Source: Deltaproteobacteria bacterium (GTDB lineage: Bacteria; Desulfobacterota; SM23-61). From it: DNA of 10,551 nucleotides. The stretch lies in contig JACRCA010000101.1 in assembly GCA_016234425.1 (NCBI GenBank), positions 1 through 10,551 of the forward strand. Direction: 5' to 3'. How positions within the stretch are numbered: position 1 is the stretch's first letter; every line of letters begins with the position of its first letter. Under the pieces are notes generated by a model that had not been told where the DNA came from, did not search any database, and worked only from the letters and a program-made list of their open reading frames with translations. Below, one piece after another: positions 1-6,012 of this stretch. The position numbers were made by a program, and so were the translations under genes.

Positions 1-168
1 AAGATCGAGCAGATCGGCGCTCAAATCAACCAGCGCGTGGAAGCGGTGAAGAGTTATTACCAGAAGGAACTCCTGCTGGAGGACCTGCGGGCTCAGCTTC
101 TGGAGGAAAAAACCCTCGATTTTCTCCTGAGCAAAGCTAAGATAATAGAAGGGCCGGGGGCTCCTTAA
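1..168 (+). CDS. tig: Trigger factor, C-terminal end (partial)
   Basis: The window opens inside a reading frame that gives 55 residues before a TAA stop at 166-168. The peptide is helical and charged, runs through VKSYYQKELLLEDLRAQLLE, and ends in a 'KTLDFLLSKAKI' type tail. This resembles the last helices of the trigger factor C-terminal domain, the arm region of the ribosome-associated chaperone and peptidyl-prolyl isomerase that shields nascent chains. The order tig-clpP-clpX is conserved in many bacteria, and clpP starts 33 bp downstream, which supports the call. The peptidyl-prolyl isomerase and ribosome-binding domains lie outside the window, so only the tail can be judged. The assignment depends partly on the neighbours. 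Confidence 0.88.
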   Translation, partial: KIEQIGAQINQRVEAVKSYYQKELLLEDLRAQLLEEKTLDFLLSKAKIIEGPGAP

Positions 169-201
169 GACCCAGCAGGGAGCTCGGGCGGAGGAAAGGA
201 A

Positions 202-801
202 ATGAATCTCATCCCTATCGTTGTGGAACAGACCTCCCGGGGAGAACGGGCTTATGACATCTATTCCCGTCTCCTCAAAGATCGGATTATTTTTGTGGGT
301 ACGCCCATCGATGACTACGTGGCCAATCTGGTCATTGCTCAGCTTCTTTTCCTGGAGGCGGAAGACCCGGATAAGGATATCCACCTTTACCTCAACTCCC
401 CGGGCGGCCTGGTGACCGCGGGCTTGGCCATCTACGATACCATGCAATATATCAAGCCCAAAATCTCTACTCTCTGCATGGGGCAAGCTGCCAGCATGGC
501 AGCCGTGCTCTTGGCTGCTGGCGATCCAGGGAAACGGTTCGCCCTGCCCCACTCCCGCATCCTCATTCACCAACTCATGGGCGGAGTTCACGGACAGGCG
601 ACCGACATTGCCATCCATTCAAAAGAGATTCTGCGCATGAAGGATGAGATCAACGCCATCCTGGCTCGTCATACCCGGCAGCCCATCGAAAAGATTGAGA
701 AGGACTCCGAGCGAGACTTTTTTATGAACGGCCAACAAGCCAAGGAGTATGGGTTGATCGACCAGGTCATTTTCAAAAAAGAACTTACCAAAAGCGGATA
801 A
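202..801 (+). CDS. clpP: ATP-dependent Clp protease proteolytic subunit ClpP
   Basis: This is the 199-residue serine peptidase that forms the two stacked heptameric rings of the cytoplasmic Clp protease and degrades substrates unfolded by ClpX or ClpA. The catalytic triad is visible as Ser98 (in GQAASMAA), His123 and Asp172 (in DSERDFF). The oxyanion-side motif NSPGG is at 65-69. The N-terminus ([22 protein letters not shown]) matches mature ClpP, so little or no propeptide is present. The ATG at 202 follows a good GGAGG at 190-194. The stop is 17 bp before clpX, so the two genes are surely co-transcribed. One oddity: the usual His-Gln-Pro after the catalytic His is His-Gln-Leu here (Leu125), and residue 117, usually Asn, is His. 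The active site is otherwise complete, so I expect a working enzyme. Confidence 0.98.
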   Translation: MNLIPIVVEQTSRGERAYDIYSRLLKDRIIFVGTPIDDYVANLVIAQLLFLEAEDPDKDIHLYLNSPGGLVTAGLAIYDTMQYIKPKISTLCMGQAASMAAVLLAAGDPGKRFALPHSRILIHQLMGGVHGQATDIAIHSKEILRMKDEINAILARHTRQPIEKIEKDSERDFFMNGQQAKEYGLIDQVIFKKELTKSG

Positions 802-818
802 ATCAAAAAGGTTGGGCC

Positions 819-2075
819 ATGGCAGATCGAAAAGGACCAGAGCGCATGGGGACCCTCTTCTGCTCTTTTTGCGGAAAGAGCCAGGGGGAAGTGAAGAAGC
901 TCATCGCCGGGCCGGCGGTTTATATTTGCGATGAATGCGTAGCTCTATGCAACGACATCATCGTCGAGGAAGTGGAAAAAGAAGAAGCGGCCCTGCGTAA
1001 ATTGGGCGTTCCCAAGCCCGCAGAGATCAAAAGCATTCTCGACCAATACGTCATCGGTCAGGAGCGCGCCAAGAAGATCCTGGCTGTAGCCGTCCACAAT
1101 CATTATAAACGCATCGATTCCCGCCTGGAGCTGGACGGGGTGGAATTGCAAAAATCTAACATCCTCCTCATCGGGCCGACGGGATCTGGCAAAACTCTTC
1201 TGGCCCAAACCCTGGCCCGTATCCTCAACGTACCCTTCACCATCGCTGACGCAACCAGCCTTACGGAAGCTGGCTACGTGGGAGAAGACGTGGAGAACAT
1301 CCTCCTCAACCTCCTCCAGGCGGCCGATTTCGACGTGCCAAAAACTCAGCGCGGGATTGTTTACATCGACGAGATCGACAAGATCTCCCGCAAGTCGGAG
1401 AATCCCTCGATTACGCGCGACGTCTCTGGCGAGGGCGTGCAGCAGGCTCTGCTAAAAATCATCGAAGGAACGGTTGCCAATATCCCTCCTAAAGGGGGTC
1501 GCAAACATCCCCAGCAAGACTTCATCAAGGTGAACACCCAAAACATTCTCTTCCTTTGCGGGGGAGCCTTCGTCGGCCTGGAGAAGATCGTCGGGCAGCG
1601 GATCGGGCCTAAGGCCATGGGTTTTGGCGCGGACATCAAGAGCCGCTCGGAAAAACGTTTGGGGGACCTGCTTTCTGAAGTACAGCCCGAGGATCTCCTC
1701 AAGTTCGGATTTATTCCAGAATTCATCGGGCGCCTGCCGGTGATGGCTATCCTGGATGATTTGGACGAGGCGGCCTTGGTTTCCATCCTGCGGGAACCAA
1801 AGAATGCTCTGATCAAGCAGTACCAGAAACTCTTTGAATTCGAAAAGGTAAAGCTGCGTTTCACAGATGGAGCTCTCGTGGCCATCGCCAGGGCGGCTCT
1901 GAAACGTAGGGCCGGAGCCAGAGGGCTGCGTTCGATTCTCGAATCGATCATGCTCGAAATCATGTATGAGTTGCCCTCCCAGACCAACATTAAAGAGTGC
2001 ATTATCAGCGAGGAAACTATCACCAACAAAGAGAAACCCATCCTGGTTTATGAGAAGAAAGCGGAGTCCGCCTGA
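819..2075 (+). CDS. clpX: ATP-dependent Clp protease ATP-binding subunit ClpX
   Basis: This is the 418-residue AAA+ unfoldase that recognises tagged proteins and threads them into ClpP. The N-terminal zinc-binding domain has Cys15, Cys18, Cys37 and Cys40. The AAA+ core shows Walker A GPTGSGKT at 119-126, pore-loop 1 GYVGED at 152-157, Walker B with Asp184-Glu185, and the RKH loop at 228-230. It also has the EFIGRLP arginine at 305 and the sensor-2 motif GARGLRS at 366-372. The ClpP-docking loop reads MGF at 267-269 where E. coli has IGF, a conservative change. E. coli ClpX is 424 residues, so the length fits. The ATG at 819 leaves 14 residues before the first zinc Cys, exactly as in E. coli. 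A weak AAAAAGG lies upstream at about 805-811. The gene usually next in this cluster, lon, is not here. Confidence 0.98.
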   Translation: MADRKGPERMGTLFCSFCGKSQGEVKKLIAGPAVYICDECVALCNDIIVEEVEKEEAALRKLGVPKPAEIKSILDQYVIGQERAKKILAVAVHNHYKRIDSRLELDGVELQKSNILLIGPTGSGKTLLAQTLARILNVPFTIADATSLTEAGYVGEDVENILLNLLQAADFDVPKTQRGIVYIDEIDKISRKSENPSITRDVSGEGVQQALLKIIEGTVANIPPKGGRKHPQQDFIKVNTQNILFLCGGAFVGLEKIVGQRIGPKAMGFGADIKSRSEKRLGDLLSEVQPEDLLKFGFIPEFIGRLPVMAILDDLDEAALVSILREPKNALIKQYQKLFEFEKVKLRFTDGALVAIARAALKRRAGARGLRSILESIMLEIMYELPSQTNIKECIISEETITNKEKPILVYEKKAESA

Positions 2076-2169
2076 ACCGCCCCTCCCGCAGCTTGCTACC
2101 CTCGAATGAAAACTCCTCTGTCCTTTTGTTATCCATCAATTGAAGATTCCGACGATTCATGCATTTAGG

Positions 2170-2307
2170 CAAAATCAAAAATCAAAATCCAAAACTTTTC
2201 ATTTTTCACTTTTAAAAAGTCCAAATTTTGCATTGTCATTTTGAATTTTTTCCCGCGATGGCGGGATTTGATATTTGGATTTGGGGAATTGGGATTTGAT
2301 TTTCTGC
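2170..2307. repeat. AT-rich imperfect inverted-repeat element (copy 1)
   Basis: This element fills most of the 313-bp clpX-acd spacer. Its left arm is built from words such as AAAATCAAA and CAAAATCCAAA (2183-2193). Its right arm carries the complements TTTGGATTTGG (2274-2284) and TTTGATTTT (about 2295-2303). Inside are a small palindrome ACTTTT-A-AAAAGT (2208-2220) and a GC-rich hairpin TCCCGC-GATG-GCGGGA (2251-2266). The word CAAAATCCAAA recurs exactly in the spacer before the aminotransferase (5902-5912), which suggests one repeat family. The first part of the spacer, about 2076-2169, holds nothing I can identify. Element boundaries are approximate. Low-complexity composition could explain part of the similarity. 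Confidence 0.5.
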
Positions 2308-2323
2308 GGGGGAGTGATACAAT
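2296..2323 (+). promoter_or_regulatory. Likely sigma-70 type promoter for the acyl-CoA dehydrogenase
   Basis: An extended -10 element, TGA-TACAAT, ends at 2323 (hexamer 2318-2323). A TTGATT at 2296-2301 matches 4 of 6 bases of the -35 consensus, with a 16-bp spacer. Transcription would start near 2330, leaving a leader of about 60 nt before the ATG at 2389. The -35 box overlaps the right end of the AT-rich repeat element. This is a pattern match only. Confidence 0.45.
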
Positions 2324-2374
2324 AGCGCCGGTTTTGGCCCAAAGGCAGAGCGGGCCGCAAAGGGTTGCACCAGG

Positions 2375-2380
2375 AAAGGA
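2375..2380 (+). promoter_or_regulatory. Ribosome binding site fixing the acd start
   Basis: AAAGGA lies 8 nt before the ATG at 2389. It favours that start over an in-frame TTG at 2365, which would add eight residues (MHQERSER) that do not belong to the family. Confidence 0.65.
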
Positions 2381-2388
2381 GCGAAAGA

Positions 2389-3534
2389 ATGGATTTCGAA
2401 TTTAGCGAAGAACAGAAGATGATCCAGCAGATGGCCCGAGATTTTGCCACAAAGGAAATCAAACCAAAAGCGCTTGAGCTGGACAGAACTGAGCGGCATC
2501 CGGCAGAGATCATTCAGAAAATGGCCGAGTTGAACCTGATGGGCATCGCCATCCCGGATATTTATGGGGGTGGGGGGGCGGATAATGTAAGTTATGTAGT
2601 CGCCCTGGAGGAAATCTCCTGGGGATGTGCCAGCGTGGGAGTGATCATGTCCGTGAATAATTCCCTGGTCTGCGATCCCATCCATACCTTTGGGACAGAA
2701 GAACAGAAGAAAAAATTTCTCACCCCCCTGGCTTCTGGAAAAAAGCTGGGTTGCTTCGGCCTGACCGAACCTGAAGCTGGCTCCGATGCAGCCGCCCAGA
2801 AGACCACGGCTGTACTCAAAGGGGACGAATGGATGATCAATGGCAAGAAGAACTTCATCACCAACGGGAACGTGGCTGATTACTGCGTGCTCTTGGCCAT
2901 GACAGATAGGAGCAAAGGGTACAGGGGGATCAGTTCTTTTATCATAGACTGTAAGGGCCCGGGGGTTGCCGTGGGGGTGGTGGAGAAGAAGTTAGGAATC
3001 AAGGCCTCTGGGACAGCCGAGTTAATCCTGGAAGACTGCCGGATCCCCAAGGAGAATCTCCTGGGTCAGGAAGGCCAGGGGTTTTATGTGGCCATGAACA
3101 CCCTGGACGGTGGGCGGATCGGGATTGCCGCCCAAGCTCTGGGCATAGCCCGCGCGGCCCTGGAAGCGGCCATAGAGTATTCTAAAACCAGGATGCAGTT
3201 CGGCCAGCCCATCTCCAAGTTCCAGGCCATCCAGTGGATGATTGCCGACATGGCTACTGAACTGGATGCCGCCCGATTGCTGACGCTAAAGGCCGGCTTT
3301 CTCAAAGATCAAAAGCAACGCTATGAGAAAGAGGCGGCCATGGCCAAGTTGTTTGCTTCGGAAGCGGCCAGTCGCATTACCACCAAAGCGATTCAGATCC
3401 ATGGCGGGTATGGCTACATTCAAGAATACAACGTGGAGAGACATTTCCGCGATGCCCGGATCACGGAGATCTACGAGGGAACCTCTGAGATCATGAGGCT
3501 GGTCATATCGAGTAATATCCTTAAAGGGAGATAA
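2389..3534 (+). CDS. Acyl-CoA dehydrogenase (short-chain/butyryl-CoA type)
   Basis: This is a 381-residue FAD enzyme that oxidises an acyl-CoA to the 2,3-enoyl-CoA and passes electrons to an electron-transfer flavoprotein in the cytoplasm. The family signature GLTEPEAGSD is at 124-133. The second signature, around IHGGYGYIQEYNVERHFRDARI, spans about 337-358. The catalytic base is Glu363 in IYEGTSEIMR, the position used by butyryl- and medium-chain enzymes. Length and the MDFEFSEEQ start are normal. The gene ends in tandem stops (TAATAA). It is followed after 84 bp by the 4-hydroxybutyryl-CoA dehydratase family gene, whose known product is crotonyl-CoA. A butyryl-CoA/crotonyl-CoA role therefore fits, but chain-length specificity cannot be read from the sequence. 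No etf genes are in view. Confidence 0.93.
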   Translation: MDFEFSEEQKMIQQMARDFATKEIKPKALELDRTERHPAEIIQKMAELNLMGIAIPDIYGGGGADNVSYVVALEEISWGCASVGVIMSVNNSLVCDPIHTFGTEEQKKKFLTPLASGKKLGCFGLTEPEAGSDAAAQKTTAVLKGDEWMINGKKNFITNGNVADYCVLLAMTDRSKGYRGISSFIIDCKGPGVAVGVVEKKLGIKASGTAELILEDCRIPKENLLGQEGQGFYVAMNTLDGGRIGIAAQALGIARAALEAAIEYSKTRMQFGQPISKFQAIQWMIADMATELDAARLLTLKAGFLKDQKQRYEKEAAMAKLFASEAASRITTKAIQIHGGYGYIQEYNVERHFRDARITEIYEGTSEIMRLVISSNILKGR

Positions 3535-3548
3535 TAAAAAAGAAAAAC

Positions 3549-3598
3549 TGGAATATTGGAACAATGGAAGATGGGGGTCCCAATATTTCATCATTCCA
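3549..3598. repeat. Intergenic inverted repeat of TGGAATATTGG type
   Basis: TGGAATATTGG (3549-3559) is mirrored with one mismatch by CCAATATTTCA (3580-3590). The flanking pieces AATGGA and TCATTCCA are partly complementary, and GGGGGTCCC sits in the centre. The element fills most of the 84-bp spacer between the acyl-CoA dehydrogenase and the dehydratase gene. No T-run follows it, so it is not a standard terminator. It could fold in mRNA. Confidence 0.5.
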
Positions 3599-3606
3599 AA
3601 AGGGAA

Positions 3607-3612
3607 AAGGGG
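3607..3612 (+). promoter_or_regulatory. Ribosome binding site fixing the dehydratase start
   Basis: AAGGGG lies 6 nt before the ATG at 3619. The open frame extends back to an ATG at 3556, but those 21 codons are repeat sequence and have no homologous character. The start at 3619 also puts the Fe-S ligands at the family's standard numbers. Confidence 0.65.
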
Positions 3613-3618
3613 TTAGCA

Positions 3619-5064
3619 ATGATTCGGACCAAAGAAGATTACATCAACAGCCTGAAAAAATTGAACCATGTGGTTTACTATAAAGGAAAACCAGTGAAGG
3701 ATATCACCACTCACCCGGCCTTTATCCCTCATATTAACTCGGCGGCCAAAACCTACGAACTGGCTCTGCTCCCGGAATACGAAGACCTCATGACCGCCAT
3801 CTCCCAGCTAACGGGCAGGAAGATCAACCGCTTTACGCACATTCACCAGAACCGGGATGATCTGATTAAGAAAGTGCAGATGCTGCGCCTGATTTCCCAT
3901 GAGACTGGGAGCTGCTACCAGCGTTGCGTAGGGTTCGACGCCATGAACGCCCTTTACAGCACCACCTTTGAAATCGATGAAAAACATGGCACGCCTTACC
4001 ATGGACGCCTGAAGAAATTCATCGAGTATATCCAGGAGAATAATTTTATGGTGGTAGGCTCGATGACAGACCCCAAAGGCGATCGCTCCAAAAGCCCGAG
4101 CCAGCAGGCCGATCCCGACCTCTTTACCCATGTAGTGAAGGAGACAGAAGAAGGGATCGTCATTCGGGGGGCCAAAGCTCACCAGACCGGAGCTGTTAAC
4201 TCTCATGAAATGCTCATCATGCCGACGCAGACTTTGCGGCCTGAAGACAAAGATTATGCAATTGCCTGCGCGGTGCCGGTCAATGCTCCAGGCGTAACCA
4301 TGATCTTTGGAAGGCAGACAAACGAAGAACGCAAATTTGAAGGAGGGATCGACACCGGTAACCCAGAATTCGGCCTGGTCGGCGGGGAAGCCCTGGTAAT
4401 TCTCGATGATGTTTTTGTCCCCTGGGAGAGGGTTTTCATGTGTGGACAGTACGAATTCGCTGGCGCGCTGGTGGAAAGATTTGCTTCCCTCCACCGCCAA
4501 AATTATGGGGGATGTAAAGGGGGACTGGCCGACGTGCTGGTCGGTGCTAGTGGACTGGCGGCGGATTACATGGGGACCTCTCAGGCCTCCCACGTGCGCG
4601 ACAAACTGGCTGAAATGACCCACCTGGCAGAAACGATTTATTCGGGCAGCGTGGCCTGCTCGGCTTTGGGGCATAAAATGAAGGCAGGGAACTGGGAGCC
4701 CGATACCCTCCTGGCTAATACCACTAAGTACAATGTGACCAGAAATGTGTATGAAGTTGCCCGCCTAGCCCATGATCTAGCCGGGGGGATTATCGCCACC
4801 ATGCCCTTTGAGGATGATCTAAAGAATCCCGATACAAAAAAATACGTAGAAAAATACTTGAAGGGCGTGGCGGACGTCTCTACCGAGGACCGCATCCGGC
4901 TTCTCCGGCTCATTGAGAACATGACCGGTGGTACAGCCCTGGTAGAGTCCATGCACGGGGCTGGCTCTCCCCAGGCCCAGAAGGTCATGTACATGCGCGC
5001 GGGGAATCTGGAGCAGAAAAAGAAGCTGGCCAAGAAATTGGCCAGGATTTCGGAAAAAGGATGA
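3619..5064 (+). CDS. abfD: 4-hydroxybutyryl-CoA dehydratase / vinylacetyl-CoA isomerase family enzyme
   Basis: This 481-residue flavoprotein has the acyl-CoA-dehydrogenase-like fold of the HpaB/AbfD superfamily. The characterised Clostridium aminobutyricum enzyme converts 4-hydroxybutyryl-CoA to crotonyl-CoA by ketyl-radical chemistry, using FAD and a [4Fe-4S] cluster held by Cys99, Cys103, His292 and Cys299. All four ligands are present here at identical numbers (CYQRC at 99-103; HRQNYGGC at 292-299). Residues I recall as functionally important are also present: Gln101, Thr190, Glu257, Tyr296 and Lys300. Glu443 and Ala448 in ESMHGAGSP appear equivalent to Glu455 and Ala460. The cluster ligands separate it from flavin-only 4-hydroxyphenylacetate 3-monooxygenases. 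The upstream acyl-CoA dehydrogenase fits a C4-CoA role. No 4-hydroxybutyrate CoA-transferase or dehydrogenase is in view, so the physiological substrate is uncertain. The enzyme is expected to be oxygen-sensitive. Confidence 0.9.
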   Translation: MIRTKEDYINSLKKLNHVVYYKGKPVKDITTHPAFIPHINSAAKTYELALLPEYEDLMTAISQLTGRKINRFTHIHQNRDDLIKKVQMLRLISHETGSCYQRCVGFDAMNALYSTTFEIDEKHGTPYHGRLKKFIEYIQENNFMVVGSMTDPKGDRSKSPSQQADPDLFTHVVKETEEGIVIRGAKAHQTGAVNSHEMLIMPTQTLRPEDKDYAIACAVPVNAPGVTMIFGRQTNEERKFEGGIDTGNPEFGLVGGEALVILDDVFVPWERVFMCGQYEFAGALVERFASLHRQNYGGCKGGLADVLVGASGLAADYMGTSQASHVRDKLAEMTHLAETIYSGSVACSALGHKMKAGNWEPDTLLANTTKYNVTRNVYEVARLAHDLAGGIIATMPFEDDLKNPDTKKYVEKYLKGVADVSTEDRIRLLRLIENMTGGTALVESMHGAGSPQAQKVMYMRAGNLEQKKKLAKKLARISEKG

Positions 5065-5072
5065 AGGTGGGA

Positions 5073-5102
5073 CTGAACCCTGTAACCTGAAACCCGAAAC
5101 CT
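5073..5102. repeat. Degenerate 7-bp tandem repeat (CTGAAAC unit)
   Basis: Four consecutive heptamers, CTGAACC, CTGTAAC, CTGAAAC and CCGAAAC, are followed by a partial CT. They fill most of the 42-bp gap between the dehydratase stop and truA, ending 4 nt before the truA ATG. The array occupies the place where a Shine-Dalgarno would be expected, and none is seen. Short heptameric tandem repeats are known between genes in some bacteria, for example cyanobacteria. Whether this belongs to a genome-wide family cannot be seen here. Confidence 0.6.
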
Positions 5103-5106
5103 ATTT

Positions 5107-5883
5107 ATGCGCAACATCAAGTTGCTGATTGAATATGATGGCACGAATTATCATGGTTGGCAGGTTCAGCCCAATGCCCTGACGATCCAGGAGGTCATCG
5201 AAAAGAAAATAGAAGTTCTGACCCAGGAGCGTGTTCACCTGATCGCTTCCGGAAGGACGGATGGCGGAGTTCACGCCCTGGGCCAGGTGGCTAATTTTAA
5301 AACTTCCTCTCCAATTCCCGTAGAAGCTTTCTGCCGTGGGTTGAACAGCTTGCTTCCCCCCGACATCATCATAAAAGCTGCCGAAGAAGTTGACCTCCAG
5401 TTCCACGCGCAATACGGAGCCAAGCGAAAAACCTACCGTTATGTGATCCTCAACGGCGAAACCCCCTCTGCCATATTCCGCAATTACTCGTGGCATCTGG
5501 CTATGCCTTTAGACCTTAAGGCCATGCAAAAAGCCTCAGGCTTTCTTCTGGGGAAGAAGGATTTTTCTTCTTTTCAGGGCGCGGATGCGGATACGGAAGA
5601 CCCCATGCGGGAAGTTTTCCGAGCCGAATGGGCCACTAAAGAGGAGAATTTTCTCCACTTCGACATCGAAGCTGACGGTTTCTTGAAACACATGGTGCGA
5701 AACATCGTAGGAACTCTCGTGGATGTGGGCAAGGGAAAGATGACCGAGGGAGAATTCAGCCGCATCCTGGAAGCCCGGGACCGGCGCCAAGCTGGGATCA
5801 CCGCTCCCCCCCAGGGACTTTTTTTACTTGAGGTTAAATATTGCCTACGGAAATCTTGCCATGTTCAGGCCTTGATGCTATAA
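5107..5883 (+). CDS. truA: tRNA pseudouridine(38-40) synthase TruA
   Basis: This 258-residue enzyme isomerises uridines 38-40 in the anticodon stem-loop of tRNAs. The nucleophilic Asp52 is in SGRTDGGVHA (48-57). Tyr110 in KTYRYV matches the conserved active-site Tyr of E. coli TruA (Tyr118), with the same offset of 8 as the Asp (E. coli Asp60). HMVRNIVGTL is at 195-204, and the N-terminal IEYDGTNYHGWQ is typical. The family usually ends near GLFLLEVKY, so the last 12 or so residues (CLRKSCHVQALML) are a tail that looks unconserved. In-frame stops at 5074 and 5083 rule out an earlier start. There is no recognisable Shine-Dalgarno, because the spacer is a heptamer repeat. Translation may be weak or coupled to the upstream gene. 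It is a housekeeping gene sitting among catabolic ones. Confidence 0.97.
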   Translation: MRNIKLLIEYDGTNYHGWQVQPNALTIQEVIEKKIEVLTQERVHLIASGRTDGGVHALGQVANFKTSSPIPVEAFCRGLNSLLPPDIIIKAAEEVDLQFHAQYGAKRKTYRYVILNGETPSAIFRNYSWHLAMPLDLKAMQKASGFLLGKKDFSSFQGADADTEDPMREVFRAEWATKEENFLHFDIEADGFLKHMVRNIVGTLVDVGKGKMTEGEFSRILEARDRRQAGITAPPQGLFLLEVKYCLRKSCHVQALML

Positions 5884-5884
5884 G

Positions 5885-5998
5885 AATTAAAATTCAAATT
5901 GCAAAATCCAAAGTCCAAAATTCAAAGTTTAAATTTTTGTTTTTTGGATTTTGGTGTTTTATTTGAAAATTTGGGTTTTGAACTTTGAAATTTTCCCT
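5885..5998. repeat. AT-rich imperfect inverted-repeat element (copy 2)
   Basis: This fills the 129-bp truA-aminotransferase spacer. CAAAATCCAAA (5902-5912) pairs perfectly with TTTGGATTTTG (5943-5953). TTCAAAGTT (5921-5929) pairs perfectly with AACTTTGAA (5981-5989). The two pairings interleave, so they cannot both form as simple nested stems. The left half is rich in AAAATTC and AAATCC words and the right half in their complements. The 11-mer CAAAATCCAAA also occurs at 2183-2193 in the clpX-acd spacer. No convincing promoter or terminator stands out in it, although it lies directly before the aminotransferase ribosome site. Confidence 0.55.
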
Positions 5999-6012
5999 AA
6001 AGGGGGGTTGGC

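Noticed and set aside
1361..2041. A 226-codon open frame on the minus strand
   Set aside because: It is antisense to the ClpX AAA+ core, is Ser/Arg-rich as shadow frames are, and has no motifs.
2251..2266. Hairpin TCCCGC-GATG-GCGGGA as the clpX terminator
   Set aside because: The stem is only 6 bp and is not followed by a U-tract. On the other strand it is followed by A, not U. It is better seen as part of the repeat element.
2199..2685. Minus-strand open frames across the clpX-acd spacer and acd start
   Set aside because: They translate the AT-rich repeat and the antisense of acd. There is no ribosome site and no domain.
3808..4674. A 288-codon open frame on the minus strand
   Set aside because: It is a shadow of the dehydratase gene, whose + strand frame has every catalytic residue in place.
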